Assembly: GCA_013398955.1 (NCBI GenBank)
Contig: VWPU01010357.1
Span: 310,001-374,000, forward strand
DNA length: 64,000 nucleotides
Reading direction: 5' to 3'
Source of the DNA: Callaeas wilsoni
Lineage: Eukaryota > Chordata > Aves > Passeriformes > Callaeidae
Positions 51,401 to 63,962 of the stretch are shown piece by piece. The notes below the pieces were generated by a model. That model saw only the letters and a list, made by a program, of their open reading frames with translations, was not told the origin of the DNA and ran no database searches. The position numbers were made by a program, and so were the translations under genes. Position 1 is the stretch's first letter, and each line of letters begins with the position of its first letter.

Positions 51401-53314
51401 TTCTTGTGGAGAAGCTTAGGGTTATAGAAAGAGCATCAGATAAAAACAGGATTACTTGCAACTGCTGAAACAATTTCTATGGAGAGGACTCCAAGTGTCT
51501 AGAAAATCTAGTAGTAGAAATAAAACATAAAAAATTATTTTTGGTAGATATATTAATCATTTGGAGCTTTTAAATCAAATAAAACAAGTCTGTGGAGAAA
51601 AAAAACCAACAAAGTAGTTTCTCTTAAATTTAGAGCCATATTGTCACTGACCTTAATAAAATCAGTGGGTGTCTAACATGATTCTGCTGTGTTTGGCTTA
51701 TTATTTTGTCTAGACAAAAGGCGAGATCATATCTATAAGTCACATAACAGTTTTGTATCTGTTGGAAAATAATAGTACTAAGCAAAAAAAGATTAAAGAC
51801 AAATTACAGCAAGGATTTGGTTTCTTCTTAGGACACATGACCTATGCAAGAATGATATACATCTATCACCTTGTAGAAAAGGCTTCCTCTGACTCTGTCA
51901 GCAGAAATAATTCTCTTTAGTTGGCTTTTTCCTTTATATAGAAACTATAAAGAGTTTCATTTTAAGAAGTTGGGAAATCCCAAATTTGCAGGCTGCATTG
52001 TGCTTCTTTTTAAACCTTCTAAACAATCAGAAATTCATTAGCAGCTCACTTTTTCTCTGGGACCCAAAAGCTCTGAGGCAGGTATTAAATACTCCCACTT
52101 TAAAGCATTCAGAACAAATTCACAATCTGTTCCATATTTACTAATTCACTAAGCTTGATGGCCACTGGAAAGCAGATGTTAGGGCTTTCCTGTCAACATC
52201 TGTGTTTGCTATGAATAAGTAGAGCTCTTCTAATACAAAAATAATTATGAAGGAGCAAATAAAAACCTTCAAAGAACCTAATAAAAATTAACCTATACTA
52301 AGTAATGTATTTTTGCAGCGAGGATCTGAATGCTAGTTCTTTTCAAGAGATCTAAGGAAGCTTCAGGCTATATTTCCAGACAGTATAAAACAGAGAAAAA
52401 AAATAAGTTACATAAATATGTGTAGATTTTTAGTGGTTGCCAAAGAGATTCATTTGATATTTTTATGATCCAAGTGTTTTCCATTTAGCCAGCAGACACT
52501 GGTAATTTTGTTCTGCAGAGAAAGCCATAACAGACCAAATAAACTACTTTATACAATAAAGCTGTTCTGCCCTTAAGGTACTGAGCTTTTCCATACCATT
52601 TTCATTTGAAAGTTTATTCAGATTATGAACCCCCTGCTGACAACCAATACCTCTTCTCTCTCTCTTTCTTCTAACTCTTAAGTCAAATTGTTGGGCCAGC
52701 ACTTTGATTATGCGAAGTCTCTGTGGAAAGATACAGTACATTCTAAAACATCTTTATTTTACAGTCTGCTGTGATCTTAAATATTTGAATGCCTAATTTA
52801 CAGTCATGCTTAGGGAAGTGTTGATGCAAAGAAACCAGCTATTCTTACACAACCCAGATCAAAGCAATGCTTCTCAGTAACATGCTCTACAGCATCAGTT
52901 AAATAATTGAGAAAAAGTCGACCCTAAAACATCTGCAAGCAATTTCAATTAAATTTTAAAATTCATGGTTGACTCTAGTCAGCCTGTTGTCTGGGTTTTG
53001 TTATCCAATGACCTTGTGCCCTACCCACTGTGCCAACTACCTGAACGACAGTGTTGATGCAAGCACAGATCTGGGCAGATGTGGAGAGGTCCCAGACACA
53101 TTGCGAACTGACCAGAAACTTCCTAAGGCACCAAATTCAGATGTCTGTGCTCTGCCTCTCAGCTGTGCTTGGTAGCATGGGTTTACCATTCCCTCGGCTG
53201 TGCTCACATGCACAAATCAGCTTTCAGCAAAGGCAAATCCTGCCTGAGATATAGTGCACAAGACCTTATTTCATTACTGACACCTCAATAAGAGAAAATA
53301 AATGCAGAGAATCA
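45485..53314. other. AT-rich intergenic sequence with a GC-richer patch
   Basis: No gene supported. The patch 47110-47345 is richer in G and C and carries a 77-codon minus-strand frame without a domain. Perfect 7-bp complementary arms lie at 48723-48739 (TAACTGG, loop CTG, CCAGTTA). The frame at 49529-49870 (-), 113 codons, is hydrophobic and phenylalanine-rich, as expected from AT-rich DNA. Confidence 0.5.
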
Positions 53315-53350
53315 AGATCGGTGCCTTAATGCAGATCGGTGCTTTAATTC
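53315..53350. repeat. Tandem duplication, 18-bp unit, two copies
   Basis: AGATCGGTGCCTTAATGC is followed directly by AGATCGGTGCTTTAATTC, two differences in 18. Confidence 0.9.
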
Positions 53351-53532
53351 ACCAGCTGAAATGTCTTTTTGGGCTTGGGGGGTCAACATGGTTGTGAAGA
53401 GGCATCAGAACAATAGTGATGGAGCTCAGACTGAGCTACCTCGGTGCAGACAGAGGCACAAGCCTGCACAAACAAACATCTCATTTCTATTTATATTATC
53501 TAGGCTTTAGAATGTTATGCTGTACAGTTCTT

Positions 53533-53602
53533 GTTCCTACATGTGAGAAACCTACCTGTGAGTTCACGTTCCTACATGTGAGACAACCACCTCTGTGGGC
53601 AG
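53533..53602. repeat. Tandem duplication, 35-bp unit, two copies
   Basis: Both units begin GTTCCTACATGTGAGA and then diverge (AACCTACCTGTGAG against CAACCACCTCTGTG). The second copy is less well preserved at its end. Confidence 0.85.
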
Positions 53603-54419
53603 CCCTCAACCACAGCAGATAATGGATCCAGCCGTCCAACAACGTACTTGTCATTTTTTTTCCTTAAGAGGGCAATAGTTTAGTTGGATCCCAGATCAGT
53701 TCTCTTCATAGTATTGCTTTGGGCAGGAACAATGAGTGGGGATGAAATATTTTAACCCAATATTGCTGCTAAGCACTTTTTTAATGCTGAAAGATAACCC
53801 TGAGTTATGGTTTTGATTAAGTTAATATTTATATATTGTTAAAAGATGTGCTCAGCACTTTAGGATTGATCAGGATGCCAGATTAAGAAATTATCAGCAA
53901 ACTCAAAAATTTTAGTGATGCTGCTGTTTAGGAAGCCAACAGTAATCACAGTAATTACACCTTAGGGAAGCATAGGAACAACTTGTGTTGTTACCTGATG
54001 CCTGTGTATCAGGACTGTAAGTCATCACAGGACACAGTGCAGTAAACTAAGAACTAGCAAGAGCTAGGTAAGAAATCACAACACATGCAGGAGAATTTAT
54101 GATCCTTTTTTGAAATGTCAAGACCGTCTTTCACATGCTCTTACATGGACTAATAAAATGGTTGAAATTTGCTGTGGTTCTACATGTTCTAATATCTGCA
54201 GTACGTCAGGTGGATTTTCACATTTGTCTTGAGGTAGACTTTGGTTATATGACTTTCCTCAAAATAAGGAAGAATAAAATAAAAGCAAAGAGACACAGTT
54301 GTGTGAGAGACTGAAATGTTGAAGGTTGATGACTCAAAACAATCAGCCATTTGCAAAATCATCAGGGTGCCTTGCTGAGGCCAGGATTACACAACCAACC
54401 AAAGGGAAGGGGGAGTTTT
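53603..54419. other. AT-rich intergenic sequence
   Basis: No gene, and no repeat recognised, before the LTR-like block. Confidence 0.55.
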
Positions 54420-54960
54420 TTGATGTGTGGTGACCATGACAAACTGACCTTTGTTTAGCAACAAGTTGGGCTTTGAGGCAGATAAGGGAGAAGGCAGATA
54501 AAGAACATATCCTGAGGAGCTGAGATACTGCTTTTTATCATGCTGATGTCTTCCCTTACACAACTGGCTGAGGTATAAAACTCCCCTCCAGGAGAGGTAT
54601 CAGGACATTCATAGTGGGACTGAGGGTTTTCATCCTTCTTGATGGGCCATAACTGGCTCAACTACACTGATGTGAGAAACAGCGGTCAAGGGGCCATAAA
54701 CCATTGAAGACCCCTGAAGGACTCCCAGACTCATTTCTGAGGCCTTCCACCAGAGGACTGCACATAATCCACAGTGTTGCAAAAGAGAGTGTAAAAAACC
54801 TCCCCTGCCAGGAGAGGTACCTGGGCATTCCCACCTGAACTCGAACGTATATTAACCCATTGAACTTGGTGTTTCGTGGCCTTCTGCCACCCCCAGAGAG
54901 ATCATCACTGTGACAATCACCTCAACCAACGAGCATCTACATTGCAATAATCAAGTCTTG
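54420..54960 (+). mobile_element. LTR-like sequence with duplicated TATA module
   Basis: The segment begins near TGATGTGTGG and carries GTATAAAACTCCCCTCCAGG (54573 on), a TATA box followed by a distinctive CTCCCC/GGAGAGGTA block. About 219 bases later a diverged copy of the same module appears (GTAAAAAACCTCCCCTGCC, 54791 on, then AGGAGAGGTACCTGGGCATTC). Duplicated promoter units are common in LTRs. There is no gag, pol or env frame. I have not found a target-site duplication or a clean CA end, so family and borders are open. It could instead be another avian repeat with an internal duplication. Confidence 0.45.
54573..54580 (+). promoter_or_regulatory. TATA box candidate GTATAAAA
   Basis: A consensus TATAAAA in the first of two repeated modules. 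The second copy (54791-54798) has decayed to GTAAAAAA, so only the first is likely to be competent. Confidence 0.45.
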
Positions 54961-55030
54961 TTGCTGGATCAATATGCCAAAGTCAATATTATGGATTTTA
55001 TTGAATTTTAATTTATTTTATTATTTAAAT

Positions 55031-55800
55031 GTGAGGTAGAGAGATAGAAAAAGTAGGAAGAGAGTGGGGAGAGACAGCATGTGAGACGGAAAGAGAGAGA
55101 AGGACAGATTAGTCAAAAGATATCACTGCCATGCGGATCCCTACGGCATCCCACTGGCCCTTTTTCACCTCGGCCTTCTCAGTGGTGGGGATCCTGGAGT
55201 TTTTCTCCTGGGGTATCACTTTATACAGTCCAAGTTCTAGGTTTCCACGGGGCACAGATGCCATTCCCATAACTTGAGAAGGTATGTGTGTAAGCACTTG
55301 CTTCCTTTCCCACAGTTTGCCATGGTGGGAATTTTTGTCCGGATGCTAACTAAATCTCCACCTCTGCTAAGCCTGGAATTAGCTCCTTCCTGCTGTGCTG
55401 TCTGTGCTTATATCAAATTCCTGCTGTGGTGGCTTATCTTATGGGAAGCTCCTTCTTTGACAGTGTTTTGAGAAGTTAACTGCATTCTTTAAGTCCTTAC
55501 ACATCCAGGGGTGGCGGCATCTTTCCACTATCTACTCTTTCCCTTTCTTTTTCTTTTCCTTATGTATTTGCCTAAGCGATATCTTTATACTTTTATATTG
55601 TTTCATTTCTATAGGTAACAACCAAGATGGCTGCATATCTCCTTTCCATTGCAATCAAATTGTTCTGACATAAACCCTACATATGTGTATAAACACGGGT
55701 CAATCTGTGTTATTTCGCTCTATTCAGCCCCCAGGAATCTATTAACAAGAAGCTTCGTTACCCTTGCTTTCAGGGGCAGGTCGTAACAAGCTGACACACC
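55031..55800 (+). mobile_element. LTR-like block with purine tract, TATA and CA end
   Basis: A purine-rich lead (55031-55110, G/A with few interruptions) recalls a polypurine tract. After it comes a roughly 700-bp non-coding segment of mixed composition, unlike the flanks. It contains TATAAAC (55688-55694) and ends in candidate termini GTCGTAACA (to 55789) or GACACA (to 55798), with TGTGAG starts at 55031 or 55080. This suggests the 3' part and LTR of an endogenous retrovirus, probably ERVL-type, in the same orientation as the block before it. I could not match a target-site duplication. No retroviral protein frame is present; frames of 63-65 codons at 55081-55471 show no retroviral motif. 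Confidence 0.5.
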
Positions 55801-58222
55801 AGTCGTGGAAGCAGAGTATTCTGAAGCTATCACTGATTTAAGTACTCCAGTTTCCAGATATTCTATTTCACTATACTTTTAAAAACAGAATAAATACAAA
55901 TTGTCTTGAATAGCTATCTTTAACCCATAATTTTAACTCTCTACGTCTCAAATTTTGATTGAAGTTGGAAAGTAGAAATGCGAGTTAACCTAAAGAGTAT
56001 GAAAACATCTTGCAAGCTCCCTTCCTCATGAACTCTCACTGACTTTGGTGAAATTATTATTGCTATTGATTATTAAAAATTACTATTGCCATCTTCTGGT
56101 GCAATGGAAAATAGGAAGATATCCTTCTTAAAACATGTAGAGAGTGCTGATGCTATCTAGTGCTGGGAACAGTACTGTTCCTTTTGGAACTGAACTTGGA
56201 TTGCATAATAGGTGTGGTTTTCCTCTCAATAAAAAGCTGGGTTTCTCTTAAGAGCTTTTTTGTATACTTATGTGTATAGAACTCAAGGTTTGTCTTGAAA
56301 AAGAGGTAAGGAGGAAAGAGTGACAGCATATCAAGCTTGCTAAATTTCTGAACCTTTAATACAATTATTTTTGGATAATTTAATGGTCTGGTGTGCTGTG
56401 TTTGGCTAAATTTCTAGGAATAATAAGTTTCTATTAACAATTCAAACTTACCATCATCCTTTTCTAGGTTTTCAAGGATTTGAATTTTTTAACAAAACAT
56501 ACACTAGCTTTCACCTTCAATGAACAATAGCCAAATGTCTGATGCCAATAGCAAATGTTCATTGTTCTAGATTGAAAAGTAAAGGGAAGGTCTTTGGGCA
56601 CATTCAAAACACCCTGCTATAATTTTTACTCTGATTATGAAAAAAATTGTAGGCCAGCCCACTTAAGAACAATCCACTTGTCAAAATTAGTCACAAAGAT
56701 AACAAGCCCCACCAACTCAGGAATTAAATCTTTCCATATAAAAGGCTGCCAGAAGTGTAATATATATTCCAGGGTAAAGCATATTAACACATTTTTAAGT
56801 ATTTTTAAAATATTGCATGGCTTTGTGGCTGCAAACTAAAATTAACAAGTTTCAGCCTTGAAATAGGTCAATTAATATCTAGTTGGTAAGGACCAAGTCA
56901 CCAGGGAATTTTACATTATTTGGTGGCTTTATATCTCTATGTATAGCCTTCCACCTAAGTGCAACTCCCATGTACCAATAGCTTGGCCTGTGTTTTATAG
57001 TCTAGGAGTTTGCAGGTTTTCAAATCTGCACATTTGTAAACTTATCATACAGAAGGGAATGAAAGGTGCTAAATATGCTTCCTTACCTACTAGGTACAGT
57101 AGACTGATTTCAGAGTTTTTAGATACTTAAATTCAGGACAAAAAATAAACAAGAACTTGTTCAAGGACCCACTGGGAGTTTTTTCACTGAGTACATTATA
57201 TATTCTTCTTCATAAATAAGTGGTGCTACTTAAAGTCAATTCTTAAATTACTAGAAATGATTCAGCATTAAAAGAAGTTTTTATTTGCTCTAAGATTAAA
57301 TACATACTACCCTCAAAGAAGTGTGGAGGAATTAAAGGGGAAATGAAGAGGAAAAAACACATAGATGATAAACTGTTCCCCATTTTTCTTTGCAGATCTA
57401 ATACCAGACTAGAAGATAATAATTTTAAAAAATAGAATCATTAATATGCTTACCTAACTATAGCACATAGTACCTTGATGTTGCAGATGCTCTATTCACC
57501 CAGAACAAAGATGCAGTCTTGCTGAATTATAGGCAGAGACTGACCCACAACAGCTTCTCAGTAGGAAGAAATCATGATATATGCAAGGAGGTATCCAGCT
57601 TCAGGTCATTTGAGTGAGACCACTCAGCCCAGGCCCTTCAGTTGCCCTCAGGACATTCCCATGAGGTCTGAACAAGGATTGGCTTCTTTTCTCCCACTGC
57701 AATCCTAAAGAAGTAACCAAAGGCTGAGCTGGTCTAAAAACTTTCCAGGTCGCCAAAGGGAGCCTTCCTAAGATTTCTTTCTTTTTCCTTCAGCTGAAGA
57801 TAATGTATTATGAAAAGACAGTGGGTCAAGCTAGCACATTAGGCTGTGTTCCAAATAAACCCTGTCGTGACTGGTCCTGAGCCTATGGTTTTCCTGTCTT
57901 CTCTCTGCTTCCTTAGTGTACCTCTGAGAAGTCTCATCCTTCTTTCCTGCCTCAGCTTCTGCACCCCAAAATGTAGAGGTCAGCCTGAATGGCTGAAAAA
58001 TGTGCTTCAGGATACACTGGCCATTCTTTGAGCAAGAGAGGAAGCAGTAACTTTCTAAAGAAGAAACTTGAAGTGGATTTATGAAGAATTATTGGTTGCG
58101 CGGCAAGAGTCTTGCAACATGAATTCAATTAAATACATAGATCTTTTACTCTCCATAAATTATGTATTAGCAGGCAGCCACTTAACTGATACTCGAGTTT
58201 TAACCAAACTCCATTAGAACTG
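55801..58222. other. AT-rich intergenic sequence
   Basis: No gene supported. Frames up to 81 codons (56594-56839, +) show no recognisable domain. Confidence 0.5.
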
Positions 58223-58250
58223 AAGGACAGAGAAAATTTTTTCTGTCCTT
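58223..58250. repeat. 28-bp palindrome, one mismatch, no loop
   Basis: AAGGACAGAGAAAA meets its near-exact complement TTTTTTCTGTCCTT. Thirteen of 14 positions pair, and the odd one is G opposite T. With no spacer it could form a cruciform. Confidence 0.85.
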
Positions 58251-61200
58251 TCCTTCTGGAACAGGCTACTTCTGAATTTTATCCACCAGCTGCATACTCT
58301 GTGCATTTGCTATTAGTTCTAGTCAAACTCTGATTCTGTCCTGCTTACTATTTATAATTGTAATTTAAAGAATATATAGACAGTTAGTTGTATTTTTATA
58401 AGGTTAACTTCTTGTACATTTATTTTCAGTTTCTGACATCAATTTCATTGCCTGAAGTGAGAAAAAATTCACAATTTTTTATGTTGCCTATGTATTAATA
58501 TTTATCTTTGCTGTTTTAAATCACATACATTTGTCAGGGCAGATGTTGTACCAGCCATCTATACCATGGATAGGTGAATTTTCAGATGTCATCCCTCAAT
58601 TCTCAAGGATCTTTTCTTTCCTAGTTTAAACCTCTAATCAGCCTATCTACCTTCCTACACTGGTCACACAAATGTTTGGGGAGCATTCACTCATCACAAA
58701 ACAAGGGACATCCTGAGCACTCAAGAACTTTTTAAAAAGATATTAATTCTGATTATTATTGAAGCAAATCAATTACTCTAAAGTTTTGCTGGATCTGAGT
58801 CAACCATTACAATTGCCTATCATCCACTAAAGACACATCAAACAAAAATTTAATACTTTCATGAATGCCAAATATTTTGGCAGCCATCCACCAGTCTCTA
58901 AAAAAGCTACTTAATTTTTCATGGCAGTCAGGGTTTTCCAAAGTTCATCTATTAAATACACAATTACTTTTAAATAAGAGTAAGTCAAAGACTTGAACCC
59001 TTCAAAACAGCACAACAGGAGTTGAAGACAGTGACACTGGAAGCAGTCCCCAAATGTCCCCATCACAGAAAAGGATTGTGCAGGTGGAGCAAGACTGCTG
59101 AGCTGGATGCTTTACAAATTCAGAAAGAAAAGGTGGTTTCTGCCCAGACCTTGAGAAGGTATTTGATTTTCTGAATTGTGGCCCCTCCTTCATTTTCCAT
59201 GAAAGACTGACAAAAATTGGCTACCTTCCAATCCCATTTCCCCATGTTTTTTTTCTAATACAACTATATAAATAATTCCCAGTTGATGTGGTTGATCGTA
59301 TTCTTGATTCCAGCACTGACTCTGCAGGTCACTTTAGGAGAGAATTGTTACATCCCTGCTTCTCAGGTTGCTCATATATAGAAGGGAAAAACTAATGTCT
59401 GCTTTAAATACCTTGCTATCTATGGCTGAGAAGTGTTCCTTGTAAGCAGCTATTACTTAGAAATGAAAACAGAAAAAGAGAAAGTGCTTTCAAAATAAAA
59501 AAACAAAAATAGAGCACTTCAAGGAGTATTTTTTTGTTATTCTTCAGTCCCATGCACAACATGACAGCAGCAATGGAAAGCTTATTAGAGCTTTTGGTCC
59601 ACCACCAAAACGTCTCTTGTCACCTCTTTTTCTTACAGTTACTGCTACATTTCTACTTATTTTTAAAAGATTTGTTCTTATATTTTATCATTTTTATTTT
59701 TTTCCATTTTAATGTCCTTTCCTTTGCCATTAACCTTTGCAATGATATAAAGAAAGCCTAGACTAAAGTGCTGCATAAAATATGATTAAATAAAAACTGT
59801 AAGAATGACAGAGAAAATTGCCTTTTGTTACTAACACACAGCAGGCTCCAACCAAATTTGCCAGAATCCTGCACTCTTGTCAAGGCCTGGTCTAAAAGTA
59901 ATTTTCCTCTGTCCCTCACCAGCACCCTCTTTTACAAGAAAGCATACGCAGAAACACAGTTTCTGTGCCACAAATGTCTCTGAAGACAATTTTTCCTCAT
60001 AATTTTTCCCTTGGAAATGTCAGCTCTCCTGTCTATCCACAAATTCAGTGATTTAAAGGAGGAAGGGAGAGACCTACCAAGGCTATAGCCATTTGGAAAG
60101 TCTAGGCAGGCCTTACCATTCTGCCACCAATCTCTTGTATTAAACGGGCAAACACAACTAAGGTGAGCAGAGGAAGAAAAGCAAAGATGTTAACCTTGTG
60201 CTGTTTTACTGAGCCTTTGATAGTTCATGAAAAAAATCTTTAGGATGCTTAGGGCGTAAGGCTGAAAATAGACAGCAGACCAATGGAATTGCTTAAGGAG
60301 ACAACAAATGTGGGACCAAAAAGAAATAATTAAAATATAAATCATAATATTAATACTATTTGTATTCAAGCAGAATCAGATTTCCATGTGGGGGAAGGGG
60401 AAGATTGAGGCATTTGGGACCTGAAATACAAGAAATAATCTTCAAACATCCTGCTGCATGTTGCTGAGAATTCGTCCTTTCTGTGACTGTGTTGTAGCAG
60501 TTTCTTTTGCTACTGAATATTTTTAGGTAGCAGCTGCCCTTTAAACTGCCCATTTATGCCTCTGCTTATTAGTGAAAAATAAGTTCTGTGAAGGCATGAA
60601 AATATTTTTCTAAACTGGCAGGGTCTAGAGTTTGAAAATTGATGGTAGAATATTTCACCATTTCTTATCAATGTAAATACTATTTTGTACATGACAAAAA
60701 TCAATGAGAACAAATCCTCTGAAGTAACTTAAATTACAAAACACATAATAGCCAAGTATTACATAAACATAGTCAGTATGGCTTTTACTTTACAAACAAG
60801 ATTCTCTTCAGTAAATGTAGACAAAGATTTCTTAAAATCCAAGCGTAAAATATGTGGAGAAAAATAGATTTTTGCTGTGCATACAATGGTGGTTTCCATT
60901 ACTATAAAGACAGCTTTCTAAGAACATTTTCTGATTTATTTTCCTGAAAAACCTATAATTTTAATCAAAAGTCTAGTTGCATTCAAACAAATCCTTAGCA
61001 AGAGAACAAGAAATATTTTCTCTATTCATATATTGCTAAAATAATATTTGATGTTTATCAAAGAAAATATAACACGTAGAAAGCCAGGTGCGATTTCAAT
61101 AATTCCATTTGCTGTTTTGCACATAGAAACCTTGAAATTTTGGTTAGTTAAAGAGACAAGGAGAGTGTGCAGTTTTTTGTTTTTTTGTTTTTTTTTTTTC

Positions 61201-63960
61201 TATTAAAAAATGTTATATAGATTCATAAGAAGTCTCATATGAACTTCTGTGAAAGGAGAGTTGTCTTCCTTTGTTATTTGGTGGAACAGTTATACTTGTA
61301 TTTGGAATTTTATGTGGCTTATGGTACTGAAAAATGTTATTCTTATGTAGAGTAGGCTCATAAACAGACATTAATCCTTTACATAAGTAGGCCAATGGAA
61401 AAAAGATGTGGGTTTAGAAAAAAAAATTCTTATCCATGTTGTCACAGTTGAGGATCTCTTCCATAAAAAATACATTTTTATTTGGCACCACTTATTCAGC
61501 AAAGTCAAAACTTGTAAATAAAGTAAATTGACAGTTTTACTCTAGAAGTAAACATTGACAGCTAATAATGATCTGGCATCATGGGAAGCAGAACTCAAGC
61601 AGCATAATCTGATGAAATGGCAAGAAGGAAAAATAAGCCATAAGAGAAGACAATGAACACAGTGAGTTAATATTCACTATAATAATTAAATACATTGCAA
61701 AAGTGAGAGAGGGAAAGAGCTTGTTTCAACATAAAACAAGCACAGATGTTACAAGACTGATAATATCAAGTGCATCTTCAGCAGCAGTAAGATTTATCTG
61801 AGTTTCCTGACAAATTTCTCATCATTTTCAGTCCAAATTGTTCTCTTGGGGCCCCATTTCCATAACCATAAGCTTAAGAAGATTTTGAGGCATTTTTCAT
61901 CGAAAAAACCTGATTTCTCATGATATGAGAAAGAGTATCAGTCAAAGAAATGCTGTGCTATGGTTGCGCTTTCTATGCTTTTCAACCACAGCTTTAGAAA
62001 TAGAGGCAACCTGCTTGCTGGATGGGGACAAAGAAAAAGAAAAAGACATAAGACGTCAAGAAAAAACTCCAAAATTTTTATTCCTATAACAGTTTGCTTA
62101 TCCTCTATTTTTTGGTTGTCTTTCTATAATCAGTGAACTCTCAGAGATTTGGATTCTTCTTGGCTGGATGCCCAGCCATGCAATGAGCTCACTGAAGTTC
62201 TCTGCAGAAAGTTTTTTGCATCTTCAGCAAGCTCTGTTTTACCCTCATCTCTTTTCCTCTCTCTGAATTCCCCCTTATTCTCTCTGATAATTTTCATTTT
62301 GGGAGTACAGTGGCTGTGCATTTGGGATGCTATCACATGTGTTGCTTTAATCAAACCTGGGGGTGGCCATGGAATTTTTGACTGTGGTTTATTTTTTCTT
62401 ATTGACGGTTCAGAAAAGTTGGCTGGATTGGGAGGGGATTTTTGCTTTCTTCTCACTAGGAATTCAAAAGATCAGCTTGTACAAAAACTTTCTGCTGTAA
62501 TGCAGGACCACCACAGACAACAATTCTATGGTAACCCCAGGACCTTGATAGACTGAGTCAGGAAAAGAAATCCTTCACTTTTCACTCTTATGTGCAAAGA
62601 AAGAAGAATAATAAGGAACAATATTAGTGAAAAATAAAGGTAGAAGAGCTAGAGTTGCCCTCTGTCAAGGGATTAATACTGTACAAGTTGTCTCTTGTTG
62701 CTAGATGTGGCATTAGGTAAAACTCTGTGGGGTTTTTTTATTTGACTTTTAATTACTCATTTTTTTGTCCTAATCTGCCCCAAATTACAGCATACTACAG
62801 GTAAAACTACATATGCAACTTATTTTACACGAACCAGCATTTTTTCTTCCTGGCATTGCTCCTGTAGAACAAACACTTCAGAGTGAACTAGCTTCTTCCC
62901 CTTCTTGTGCATGATATTCTCTGAGCTGCCTGCAAACGTCTATCAACTGTGATTGCAATCAGCAGAAGATACACCCATCAGATCCCAGACTTTGTAGCCA
63001 TCCACCACCTTCTACTTTTGCAGTCTTTAAAACCCACCACTCCTAGAGCACAACTGGAGGCCTAGCTGAATTTATCCTTTTTCAAAAAGAAGCCATTGGT
63101 TTGCTCCAACTTGTTTCATACAATACAAAGAGTAAAGCCAAGGCCATACTCTCCCAGCTACCACAGCATGAGAGCGTGCACTTACAGCGGGCCATCTGGC
63201 TATCTAATTGTACCTTGCAAGCATCAGCCTAAATGAAACGTTTCTGGTTGTGGGTAGCATGCTTTAAACAATGAAAATACCAGGTTATCATTCACCAGAG
63301 TGATACTGCATTAAAACTTTATGATAGCAAGCAAACTCATGCTGACAAGCAACATTCTGTCATTCATCATAATTAGGAGCTTGTGATAAATCTGATGTTC
63401 TGCTCTTTGTGTATATATCCCTTTTAAATGTACTTGCTTTCCTTTTAATATTTAGTTATCTTTAGATATCATTAGTCATTGTGTTCAGACAAGGAAAATA
63501 GAGAACATAAACAGCAGAACATATTTAACTCTTCCATGAAGTATCACATTGAGAACATATCAAAGAAAACATGCAACAATTAAAGAACATATCCCAGAGA
63601 AAAAATACACCTTTTAAATACTTTTGCTTTAGTGTTATACATGGGTTTAAATCCACTTTTTAGTATAGAACTGAATAATTTGATAAATTATTTAGATAGT
63701 TTGTATAAATATTTATAGATAAGAGAGATTCCACCCCACTAGAAGGCATCAGAGGTTTTGTTCTACATTCTCTCATACTGACCTACCTGGGACACATTCC
63801 TTGGAACCAGCAGTATTAGTTATCTGTAAGTTTAGGGGATGCTAGTAAGCATAACCCAGAAACTGTATCATCATGATGTTTAAGGATGGAGTGTTTGCAT
63901 GAAGAATAAAGTCTTTGAAAATATTTTATAGACTTATTCTCAAGTACAAAATTAAAAAAA
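58251..63960. other. AT-rich intergenic sequence
   Basis: No gene supported. An interrupted poly(T) tract lies at 61173-61199. The longest plus frame in the window (135 codons, 62149-62556) overlaps a 108-codon minus frame (62130-62456). Neither has a recognisable domain, signal for splicing or homology I can name, and both could be chance. Confidence 0.5.
61173..61199. repeat. Interrupted poly(T) tract
   Basis: T runs of 6, 7 and 12 bases separated by single Gs. It may be the complement of a retrotransposition tail, but the flanking sequence is not a known element to me. Confidence 0.85.
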
Positions 63961-63962
63961 AG

